From an uncultured Oscillospiraceae bacterium (GTDB lineage Bacteria; Bacillota; Clostridia; Oscillospirales; Oscillospiraceae): 21,832 bases of DNA. Location: NCBI GenBank assembly GCA_934636305.1, contig CAKUAM010000032.1, forward strand, positions 1-21,832. The letters run 5' to 3'. The notes beneath the pieces were generated by a model. That model was not told where the DNA came from and searched no databases. It saw only the letters and a list, made by a program, of their open reading frames with translations. Every line of letters begins with the position of its first letter. Position 1 is the stretch's first letter. This document shows positions 16,513 to 21,832 of the stretch, piece by piece. Both the position numbers and the translations under genes were made by a program.

Positions 16513-16743
16513 TTACCGCTTCATGCACGACGCCAGCGTGCTCTTGAGCGTCTCCATGCTGATGGGCTTGGCGATATGTGCGTTCATGCCAGCGTCCGGC
16601 ACATCCTTGACGAATGCGTTGGCTGTCATGGCGGCAATCGGGATCGTCAGTGCCTCCGGATGACGGGAGGCGCGGATCTGCTTGGTTGCCTCGTAGCCGT
16701 TCATCACCGGCGTCATCGCGTCCATCAGAATTAAGATGCGGTG
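16513..16743 (-). pseudogene. C-terminal fragment of a response-regulator receiver domain
   Basis: About 75 codons match the second half of a REC domain. They hold the phospho-acceptor region ILILMDAMTPVMNGYEATKQIR, the conserved Thr in IPIAAMTANAF and the conserved Lys in AHIAKPISMETLKSTLASCM, then a stop. The first half of the domain, with the acidic Mg2+ pocket, is missing. No start codon with a ribosome binding site lies before the homology, so this is a remnant and not a small response regulator. It resembles the REC tail of the neighbouring hybrid kinase, but is not a copy of it. It is probably the 3' end of a deleted paralogous hybrid kinase. Confidence 0.85.
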
Positions 16744-16918
16744 AGGTGTGTTGGGGCGATATGAGCCCTGTCATATCGGCGGATCTTTTGCCCCAACTGT
16801 GCAGCTTGAAAAACTTGAAAGACATCCAGTATTCCTGCATTTTTCAAACTTTCATTTGTACCAAAATCTCTCGCCGATAACTCTTGCCGATTTAATCAGC
16901 GGTTACCAACGCGGCTAA
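16744..16918 (-). other. Spacer between sensor kinase and receiver fragment, with a long hairpin
   Basis: No gene is seen here. A bulged hairpin spans 16750-16797. The inner stem is CGATATGA/TCATATCG (16757-16764 with 16771-16778) and the outer stem is GTTGGGG/CCCCAAC (16750-16756 with 16791-16797). It lies directly against the broken end of the receiver fragment and may mark an insertion or deletion junction. Confidence 0.5.
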
Positions 16919-19756
16919 TTACGTGTTCCGATTTCTGCAGCATGCCGCAATCGTGGCAATGACATGCTCGATCTCCAGCGGCTTTGCCAGATGGGCGTTC
17001 ATGCCGGCAGCCAAACAGCTGCGCACGTCCTCGTCAAAGGCGTTCGCGGTGAGCGCGATGATGGGGATCGTCCTGGCATCGGGCCGCTCCATGGCCCGGA
17101 TCGCCCGCGTGGCAGCCAAGCCATCCATTTCCGGCATCATCACATCCATCAAAATCGCGTCAAAGGTCCCGGCAGCGCTGCCGGCAAACCGCTCCACGGC
17201 CTGCCGACCGTCATAAACCGTTGTCACCGTAACGCCTGCGTCGCGCAGCAGCATTTCCGCAATCTCCGCGTTGAGCTCGTTGTCCTCGGCCAACAGCAGC
17301 TGCATACCCTGCACGCTGACATTCTCCATCGCAGGCTGCGCCGGCTGCTCTGCCGGCGGCTGCGCAATCTCAAACGGAATCACAACCACAAAGGTTGAGC
17401 CCACGCCCTTTTTGCTGGTAATTGTGATCGTACCGTCCATCTTCTCTACCAGGCTCTTGACAATGGCCATTCCCAGTCCCGTTCCCTGATAGACGCTGCG
17501 GGCACCATTCTCCTCCTGCGCGAAGGGCTCAAAAATCCGCTTCAGAAATTCCTCGCTCATGCCAACGCCGGTATCGGTGATTGTCCAGCGGTAGATGCAC
17601 ACGCCATCCTTCTCTCCCAGCGAATCCACAATCGTTGTGATCTTGCCGCCGGGGTGGTTATATTTGATGCAGTTCCCGTAAATATTCAGGAAAATCTGCC
17701 GCAGATGCAAAGGACTTCCATAGACATATGCGTGCGGAATCACGGATTTTCCCTTTTCGTAATTCCACTCGATCCCATTGTCCACAGCTCTGTCGATGAT
17801 AATCGCCACAATGTCCCGCGTCAGCTCAGCCAAGCTGATGACCTCATGCGTAAGGATCATCTCACCGCTCTCCAGCTTGCTCACCTGCAGCACGTCATTG
17901 ATCAGCGACAGCAGATGATCCGCCGAAATCATCATTTTCTCATGATTGGCCCGGAGCAGCGCCATATCGTCAAAATGCGCCTCGTCAATTTTCAGCAATC
18001 CCACAATACCGTTAAGCGGCGTGCGGATATCATGCGACATATTGGCCAAAAACAGACTCTTGGCCTTGTTCGCAGCATCGGCCTGCTCTGCCAGCGCCGC
18101 CATTTCCTCCGCTCTCTGGTTGGCAATCCGTGCGGACTTTCTCTGGACATGGATCCTGCCAATCAGAAGAACAAGCAAAATTGCCACAAACAGGGCCCCA
18201 AGGCCAATTGAAATATACGGATGCATCTTGAGCAGCATCAGAACCGTCAGATCTCTCGCCCGATAAGATGTGTAGTCACCTGAAATACTCTCAATCAGGC
18301 TGTCCGGCATCGCGTAGATGGCCTTTGTCAAAATTCCCGCCAGCGCATGGTTGACCTGCGGTGCAACTGCAATGTGAAAATTGTAGGTTGTTTCCTCAAT
18401 CAGCGTACAGGCCAGTGCACCGCTTCGTTCTCGGTTCACAAACGCCTGCGCTGTATAATAATAGATATACGTAGCGTCTGCCTTCCCCTTCAGGACGGCC
18501 TGCATCGCCTCGTCGTACGTTTTGCAGACAAGCTTCTGGGCATCCTCGGCATATACGTCGTCGAACACTGCCGACTGCGCCACCGTTGAGACAACTTTGA
18601 TCTCTCCATCAAAATCCGTGCGCGTAACCATTGCCATCCGCAGCGTCAGATACGGCGAGGTAAAGGTGCTGTTTGCCGCCTCTGAATTGCCCTGCGAATT
18701 GAGGCGATAGTCAATGCACAGATCTGCCGTGCCATTGCTTCTGTGCGTCAGATATTCCTCTCTCGACTCACACGGAACAAATTCATAAGCAATTGCCGTA
18801 TATTCCGCAAGCGACCGGAAATAGTCCGGCAGGATTCCCTTGACCTTGCCATTTTCCACATAGGAATATGGATAGCGCGTCGGATCGCAGACAACTTTCA
18901 AGGGCGCCTCCGGGCTGCTGTATTCGCGGATAATTGCGGTTTCTTCCTCGGTAAACGTCAGATTCCGGTTGTTATAGCTCTCATAGATCCGGTCATGCAG
19001 CTCGGTGCCCCAGTCGCCCTCCGTTGCGTTGAGCTGGTCAATGGCATAGTTGATCCTGTCCAGCAGCGCAGTATTGCCCTTTTTCACAATGGCATAGAAC
19101 TCACTGCTGTTGAAGCTCTCGATGACCCGTTCGTTCTGCGTCTGCCGCAGGGAGCTGGTGACAATCGCATCTGCCGTCCCGGTCTGCAGCGCCTGCTTCA
19201 TTTCCGCTACTGTGTCAAAATACATGGGCCGATACGTAAACGCGTTCTCCGCTGCAAAGGCCGCAAAATCGTCGTTGCGCGTGCCGCCGTTCAGAAGTGC
19301 GACACGCATGCCGTCGTATGTAGCAAAATCATGCATGGCAATGCGGCTGTTGTCGCTGCGGACAGACAGCATGGCGCTGCTGGTGCCGATGGGACGAGAA
19401 AACTCAAATTTCCCCTCCAGCTCCGATGTCTTTCTGGCAGGGGTCAGCAGATCAATCTCGCCGGCTTCCAGCATCTGCTGCATTTCCTCCCAGCTGCTTT
19501 CATATCCGACGTATTCATAATCAACATCCAGATACCGGGCCGCCAGCTGTAAAAACTCATATCCGTACCCGCTGCGGTTCCCCTCCGCATCCATCATATG
19601 ATAGCCATCCATGGCAAAAAAGCCCACGCGGATCGTCTCCCGCTGGCTGGCATCATATGCGGCAGATGCATGCACCGGAAAAAGGCCGGCTATGCATACT
19701 GCCAGCAGCAGCGCAGCAGCGGCGCGTCTTACTGCGCTTCTGTCTTTGCCCCTCAT
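16919..19756 (-). CDS. Hybrid sensor histidine kinase with two extracytoplasmic solute-binding (SBP_bac_3) domains and a receiver domain
   Basis: This BvgS/EvgS-like membrane sensor has 945 residues. The signal peptide is residues 1-33. The first family-3 solute-binding domain is about 40-265 (TIRVGFFAMDGYHMMDAEGNRSGYGYEF start). The second is about 285-495 (LKVVCDPTRYPYSYVENGKVKGILPDYF). A membrane helix lies at 514-534. The coiled linker ends in the HisKA domain with phospho-accepting H575 (MSHDIRTPLNG). The HATPase has N-box NIYGNCIKYN (691-700), G1 DTGVGM (728-733), F-box FEPFA and G2 GTGLGMAI (758-765). The receiver domain (about 818-940) has D825, phospho-acceptor D871, T903 and K925. 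All key residues are present. The ligand is probably an amino acid or other small polar molecule (inference). No intact output regulator is nearby. The start follows GGGGGAG. Confidence 0.94.
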   Translation of the reverse strand: MRGKDRSAVRRAAAALLLAVCIAGLFPVHASAAYDASQRETIRVGFFAMDGYHMMDAEGNRSGYGYEFLQLAARYLDVDYEYVGYESSWEEMQQMLEAGEIDLLTPARKTSELEGKFEFSRPIGTSSAMLSVRSDNSRIAMHDFATYDGMRVALLNGGTRNDDFAAFAAENAFTYRPMYFDTVAEMKQALQTGTADAIVTSSLRQTQNERVIESFNSSEFYAIVKKGNTALLDRINYAIDQLNATEGDWGTELHDRIYESYNNRNLTFTEEETAIIREYSSPEAPLKVVCDPTRYPYSYVENGKVKGILPDYFRSLAEYTAIAYEFVPCESREEYLTHRSNGTADLCIDYRLNSQGNSEAANSTFTSPYLTLRMAMVTRTDFDGEIKVVSTVAQSAVFDDVYAEDAQKLVCKTYDEAMQAVLKGKADATYIYYYTAQAFVNRERSGALACTLIEETTYNFHIAVAPQVNHALAGILTKAIYAMPDSLIESISGDYTSYRARDLTVLMLLKMHPYISIGLGALFVAILLVLLIGRIHVQRKSARIANQRAEEMAALAEQADAANKAKSLFLANMSHDIRTPLNGIVGLLKIDEAHFDDMALLRANHEKMMISADHLLSLINDVLQVSKLESGEMILTHEVISLAELTRDIVAIIIDRAVDNGIEWNYEKGKSVIPHAYVYGSPLHLRQIFLNIYGNCIKYNHPGGKITTIVDSLGEKDGVCIYRWTITDTGVGMSEEFLKRIFEPFAQEENGARSVYQGTGLGMAIVKSLVEKMDGTITITSKKGVGSTFVVVIPFEIAQPPAEQPAQPAMENVSVQGMQLLLAEDNELNAEIAEMLLRDAGVTVTTVYDGRQAVERFAGSAAGTFDAILMDVMMPEMDGLAATRAIRAMERPDARTIPIIALTANAFDEDVRSCLAAGMNAHLAKPLEIEHVIATIAACCRNRNT

Positions 19757-19795
19757 TTGCTCTCCCCCTGCTTGTTATCTCTCTGCACTGCGGCG

Positions 19796-19870
19796 TTATT
19801 TCAGAATCGACGCCAGCGTCTGCTTGATGCTGGCGTCGCCAATCGGCTTTGCGAAATGTATTGCGTCTTT
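19796..19870 (-). pseudogene. Receiver-domain C-terminal tail, remnant of a second kinase/regulator
   Basis: Twenty-four codons and a stop encode HFAKPIGDASIKQTLASILK, the end of a REC domain with the conserved Lys-Pro. An in-frame stop lies just upstream, so only this tail survives. It resembles the downstream fragment (AKPISMETLKSTLASCM) more than the tail of the intact kinase (AKPLEIEHVIATIAAC). It now sits in the 5' leader of the sensor-kinase message. A 10-bp perfect inverted repeat, CGACGCCAGC (19808-19817 with 19829-19838), falls within it. Confidence 0.75.
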
Positions 19871-19940
19871 TCATATTGCAGCAATCCTCCGGCCTTCCTG
19901 TGCCAGAAGCTGTCGCAATATACCCATTTTATTAAATTGT

Positions 19941-19969
19941 ATTATACGCTGTGCTAGGATTGATTGCAA
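19941..19969 (-). promoter_or_regulatory. Promoter of the sensor kinase
   Basis: The minus strand reads TTGCAA (19969-19964), 17 nt, TATAAT (19946-19941). The start codon lies about 180 nt on, across the receiver tail remnant. The stretch from the -10 box onward (TATAATACAATTTAATAAA) matches the same region of the his promoter at 17 of 19 positions, allowing the shared -10. Confidence 0.75.
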
Positions 19970-20030
19970 GTGCACAAATGCACCTCCTCTGCGCCGTCTC
20001 ATACTTTCTGCGGCCGCGGCATATACTCCA

Positions 20031-20195
20031 CTAGGGTGTATCTGAAAACTGGAGATGTGACCGGCAGCGAGGAATTTTCGTGGTGAGCAAGACATTTTTT
20101 GCAGGAATCCTGACGTATTGTAAGGAGAAATGACGCAGCACAGCGCGAAAAAGCCCGCTGTCCGGGGGCGTTGGCTGTTTTCAGATACACCCTAG
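20031..20195. mobile_element. MITE-like element with perfect terminal inverted repeats and CTAG duplication
   Basis: GGTGTATCTGAAAAC at 20035-20049 is repeated exactly in inverted orientation at 20177-20191. CTAG flanks both ends (20031-20034 and 20192-20195), giving a 19-bp perfect inverted repeat overall. The element without the duplications is 157 bp and encodes no transposase. The 4-bp CTAG duplication and the TCTGAAAA-containing ends recall IS5-group elements, which would have supplied the transposase; that family call is inference. It sits 24 bp before the start of the spoIIID remnant. Confidence 0.85.
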
Positions 20196-20219
20196 CATAC
20201 ACAGCTTGGAGGTGCCCAC

Positions 20220-20483
20220 ATGACACAGGATTTAATCACCAGAGCCAAGGACCTGGCTGTGTACATCATCGAAACCCGCGCCACCATCCGGCAGACGGCA
20301 AAACACTTTGGAATTTCCAAATCAACGGTACATGCGGAGGTCATGGTCCAGAACGTTTCTGGTGGGCAGTCGCATAGGAAGACGCAGCAAGGGCGGGAAG
20401 CAAATCGCTTCCCGCCCGTTTTTTGCGTTATGCTGCCTTTTCTACAATTACATCTTCCATTTGCACATTCAGGTAACGGCTGA
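20220..20483 (+). pseudogene. spoIIID: Sporulation regulator SpoIIID, truncated after the helix-turn-helix
   Basis: SpoIIID is a small mother-cell transcription factor of endospore formers. Residues 1-38 match its N-terminal half, including RAKDLAVYIIETRATIRQTAKHFGISKSTVH with the helix-turn-helix (about 21-40), after a good site, TTGGAGGTG. After that Val-His (base 20333) similarity is lost. The basic C-terminal region that helps DNA binding in the known protein is replaced by unrelated residues. The open frame then runs straight through a strong terminator (20391-20424), which normally would follow the gene. I infer a deletion that removed the C-terminal half and joined residue 38 or so to sequence just before the terminator. 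The MITE lies immediately upstream and may also have displaced the promoter. If this is the only copy, sporulation should be impaired. Confidence 0.85.
20391..20424 (+). terminator. Rho-independent terminator behind the spoIIID remnant
   Basis: GGGCGGGAAGC (20391-20401) pairs perfectly with 20407-20417 around AAATC and is followed by G and six T residues. It faces the plus strand; the XRE fragment on the minus strand stops four bases beyond it. Confidence 0.92.
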
Positions 20484-20544
20484 GCGCAAACAAGTTGTCA
20501 ACCGAAGGTAAGTTGCTTCCGCACAGCCAGCGGTACCATGGGGT
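20428..20544 (-). pseudogene. C-terminal fragment of an XRE-family helix-turn-helix regulator
   Basis: The final 38 codons read TPWYRWLCGSNLPSVDNLFA and continue to IVEKAA. This matches the end of the Xre/Cro domain type found on Firmicute mobile elements (W-x-x-G-x-x-x-P-S-x-D-N-L-x-x-L). The recognition helices and start are missing. The fragment follows, in another frame, the broken helicase gene upstream, so a deletion has joined two element genes. Confidence 0.75.
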
Positions 20545-20845
20545 GCGTTGGAACAACATTATGCGGCAGAATCGATGCAAGCTCGGAAGCCACAAAATCC
20601 TCATAACGCTGCACTTTGTATAAATACAGCCGAGACCCCTCAAACACCAAATCGCCGTTTTCCAGCAGATAATCAAAATCTGCTTTCAACTTATCCAGCG
20701 ACATGTTCTGGTATTTCCGCTGGCAGATGCGGAAAGCATCGGCTTCGCTTGCAAAATAGGCGTCACCATTTCTCAGGTATTTCTCCAGCGCAGTCAGAAT
20801 ATACGCGCCGCGCGCCTTGTGTTCGTAATTAAAATAACGTCTCAT
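20498..20845 (-). pseudogene. Truncated N-terminal part of a mobile-element protein, possibly RecD-like helicase
   Basis: The frame encodes 115 residues and starts well (GGGAGG, then ATG at 20845; a GTG at 20851 is an alternative). About 95 residues look natural: MRRYFNYEHKARGAYILTAL, then an α-helical segment, and DYLLENGDLVFEGSRLYLYK with YEDFVASELASIL. The latter resembles the segment just before the ATPase core in RecD2-type helicases. The ATPase motifs are absent. Near codon 98 the sequence joins the XRE fragment and stops in the wrong frame. It lies 13 nt behind mazF in the same orientation. The helicase assignment is tentative; the truncation is clearer. Confidence 0.5.
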
Positions 20846-20858
20846 ACTCACACCTCCC

Positions 20859-21272
20859 TCAAGCTGCCGGGCACAGAAGGCTCACGAGCCCCAGCTGTAC
20901 CGCCAGACCATACTTAACGGCTTTGATAGTAAAGGGATTTGTAATCTGGCCAAGCTTCTTAATCATCCGGCTCTTGTCGAGAGTGTGAATCTGTTCACAA
21001 AGAGCGATGCTGCTGCACGTCAGGCCGGGGTTGGAGACGAAAACATGCGTCGGCAGTTGACCCTTTTTGCGATTGGAAGTCAGCGGAATCACCGTAACAG
21101 CCGGGCTGTTTTCGTTCGCCGCGTCGTTGCTAATAACAATAGCAGGACGGACTCCATACTGTACATGTGTGTCGTCGCTGGGCTTCGGAAGGTCCACGAG
21201 CCAGAGTTCCAATCTGGTACAGCCGACACCAGCTGCGGTCATGGGCTTCTGCGGAAATTGAATAGTTTTCAT
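20859..21272 (-). CDS. MazF/PemK-family toxin (growth-inhibiting endoribonuclease family)
   Basis: The product has 137 residues. MazF/PemK features are LELWLVDLPKPSDDTHVQYGVRPAIVISND at the N-terminal half, in which G-x-RPAIVISN is the family core around the catalytic Arg, then VTVIPLTSNRKKGQLPTHV, SSIALCEQIHTLDKSRM with the conserved Glu-Gln and Asp-Lys-x-Arg, and KLGQI. The family cleaves mRNA and is normally paired with an antitoxin. None is visible directly upstream; a long leader lies there instead, and the ribbon-helix-helix protein at the window edge is about 420 bp away. Solitary PemK-like genes are common on integrative elements. The start at 21272 follows AAGGAG with a 10-nt gap; the frame stays open upstream to 21464 without a better site. 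Confidence 0.88.
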   Translation of the reverse strand: MKTIQFPQKPMTAAGVGCTRLELWLVDLPKPSDDTHVQYGVRPAIVISNDAANENSPAVTVIPLTSNRKKGQLPTHVFVSNPGLTCSSIALCEQIHTLDKSRMIKKLGQITNPFTIKAVKYGLAVQLGLVSLLCPAA

Positions 21273-21310
21273 GTTTGTTTTGCTCCTTACAAAAATATTT
21301 TTTGAAAACC

Positions 21311-21343
21311 AAAACACCGTGCAGGCAGATAGCCTACACGGTG
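21311..21343 (-). terminator. Hairpin with T-tail in the leader of the MazF-type gene
   Basis: CACCGTG...CACGGTG with inner AGGC/GCCT (21315-21325 with 21331-21343) forms a stem with one mismatch. The minus-strand exit is TTTTGGTTTT. It stands 39 nt before the toxin start, with no gene ending just before it except the 19-codon leader ORF. This placement suggests an attenuator. Confidence 0.65.
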
Positions 21344-21460
21344 GATAAATTGAATCCGCGACAAAATGCATAACCGCCCAATTCCCAGTCTTGCCAAAAG
21401 AACTACAAAAGGGTATACTGGTCTTGCGGTGCGGCGTCATGCCGTTGTGTAGGTGCGTAC

Positions 21461-21520
21461 TCACCTGCGCAGGTCTATGGGAGCGGGAACTCCCATAGAC
21501 TGCCGTTGTTTTGTTTTCAT
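21461..21520 (-). CDS. Putative 19-residue leader peptide upstream of the MazF-type gene
   Basis: ATG at 21520 opens a frame of 19 codons (MKTKQRQSMGVPAPIDLRR) ending in TGA at 21461. The frame contains a perfect 11-bp hairpin (GTCTATGGGAG at 21473-21483 with 21490-21500). It begins only a few bases after a good -10 box, so the message would be nearly leaderless. Short ORFs with internal hairpins ahead of mobile-element genes often act in attenuation. There is no independent proof that it is translated. Confidence 0.4.
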   Translation of the reverse strand: MKTKQRQSMGVPAPIDLRR

Positions 21521-21526
21521 GCTCCC

Positions 21527-21566
21527 AGTATAAAGCACCGCAACCCCACCTGCAACCGGAGTTGCA
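21527..21566 (-). promoter_or_regulatory. Promoter with overlapping inverted repeat, upstream of the leader ORF and mazF
   Basis: The minus strand reads TTGCAG (21555-21550), 17 nt, TATACT (21532-21527). The -35 box is one arm of the inverted repeat TGCAAC-4-GTTGCA (21551-21566), a plausible operator. On the plus strand the same repeat followed by T7 (21569-21575) could also serve as a weak terminator. Confidence 0.6.
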
Positions 21567-21634
21567 AGTTTTTTTACTTTTTGAATTAGCATAATCAACA
21601 AATATTAAATATGTAAATTGTGCAATATAGAAAC

Positions 21635-21677
21635 AATCCGCCGTACACCAGATACTTGCTCTGATGTACGGCGGATT
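21635..21677. terminator. Strong bidirectional terminator after the ribbon-helix-helix gene
   Basis: Arms 21635-21652 and 21660-21677 (AATCCGCCGTACACCAGA and its near-perfect complement, one G-U) form an 18-bp stem. T-rich stretches leave both sides. It lies 13 bases beyond the stop of the minus-strand gene at 21690. Confidence 0.88.
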
Positions 21678-21689
21678 TTTATTTATCTG

Positions 21690-21832
21690 TCAGTCCAACT
21701 GGATTTTTCCGTGCTCTTTTTCATACTCCGCAATGAACTTCAGCATGAGCTGAATAATCTGCGCATTGGCTGAACGTCCTTCAAACCCGCAAACATAGCG
21801 GAACTTTGCCAAAATATCGCCGTCCACGCGCA
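21690..21832 (-). CDS. Arc-like ribbon-helix-helix DNA-binding protein (5' partial)
   Basis: The last 46 codons are visible: RVDGDILAKFRYVCGFEGRS, then ANAQIIQLMLKFIAEYEKEH and GKIQLD. The pattern of one β-strand (the truncated start), helix, turn with GRSAN, and a second long helix is that of small Arc/MetJ-type proteins found on Firmicute integrative elements as regulators or antitoxins. The N-terminus lies beyond the window. It could regulate the repeat-overlapped promoter of the mazF unit or serve as an antitoxin; both are guesses. It has its own terminator, so it is not in the same transcript as mazF. Confidence 0.7.
   Translation of the reverse strand, partial: RVDGDILAKFRYVCGFEGRSANAQIIQLMLKFIAEYEKEHGKIQLD

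Noticed and set aside
16513..16725. Receiver fragment as an intact small response regulator
   Set aside because: It lacks the first half of the domain including the acidic pocket, and has no ribosome binding site at the only ATG near the homology edge.
19653..19874. A 73-codon minus-strand frame overlapping the kinase start
   Set aside because: It is out of frame with the receiver tail, overlaps the signal-peptide region of the kinase, and shows no similarity.
20308..20511. An alternative plus-strand frame continuing spoIIID by frameshift
   Set aside because: I checked the other two frames after base 20333 for the missing basic C-terminal region and did not find it, so deletion fits better than a single frameshift.
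21273..21464. N-terminal extension of the MazF-type protein to 21464
   Set aside because: The extension is Cys/Phe/Ser-rich without family similarity and runs through the hairpin; the start at 21272 has AAGGAG.
1..21832. CRISPR arrays, tRNA or rRNA genes
   Set aside because: No regularly spaced direct repeats, cloverleaf sequences or rRNA segments were seen on either strand.

Overview
The window is about 21.8 kb of chromosome from a moderately GC-rich Firmicute, most likely a gut Clostridia of the Oscillospirales/Ruminococcaceae type. The evidence is the short HisG plus HisZ arrangement, a YerC/HisR-type TrpR-family regulator at the head of a histidine operon, a T-box leader, consensus housekeeping promoters, a spoIIID remnant (a gene of endospore formers) and an element remnant resembling gut-Firmicute conjugative elements. 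The genus is inference.

Layout. (1) 1-1274: 3' part of mgtE (Mg2+ channel, + strand) with a strong terminator. (2) 1326-1821: gene-free but rich in perfect stem-loops. (3) 1863-9544, minus strand: a complete histidine operon, hisR(yerC)-hisZ-hisG-hisD-hisC-hisB-hisH-hisA-hisF-hisIE, in which every gene overlaps the next. It has a consensus promoter, repeated AT-rich boxes that may be operators, and a terminator hairpin at the far end. (4) 9706-10611: a secreted or membrane-anchored Tim44-like protein with a C-terminal zinc ribbon. (5) 10769-14141: an ABC importer of the TrpXYZ type (lipoprotein, permease, ATPase) behind a T-box riboswitch whose specifier codon reads TGG (Trp). (6) 14185-16429: a CPA2-type cation/proton antiporter followed by an MgtC/SapB-type membrane protein, with their own promoter. 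(7) 16441-19969: a 945-residue hybrid sensor kinase with two periplasmic solute-binding domains, flanked on both sides by broken receiver-domain ends from related genes. (8) 20031-20195: a 157-bp MITE-like element with perfect terminal inverted repeats and CTAG duplications. (9) 20220-20483: a spoIIID gene that keeps its helix-turn-helix and loses its C-terminal half. (10) 20391-21832: wreckage of an integrative element: an XRE-regulator tail joined to a RecD-like helicase start, a MazF/PemK toxin with a long structured leader, a 19-codon leader ORF with its own promoter, and the end of a ribbon-helix-helix protein.

How it works together. The left two thirds is housekeeping metabolism: histidine synthesis probably controlled by its first gene, and tryptophan (or related) uptake controlled by uncharged tRNA-Trp. 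The ion genes form a separate small operon. From about 16.4 kb rightwards the sequence shows repeated rearrangement: truncated paralogues, a MITE, a decapitated sporulation regulator and fused gene fragments. I did not see a clearly novel defence or biosynthetic system. The most promising unexplained items are the operator-like sequence shared by the histidine and sensor-kinase promoters, the receiver-domain scars, the stem-loop block at 1326-1821 and the leader upstream of mazF.
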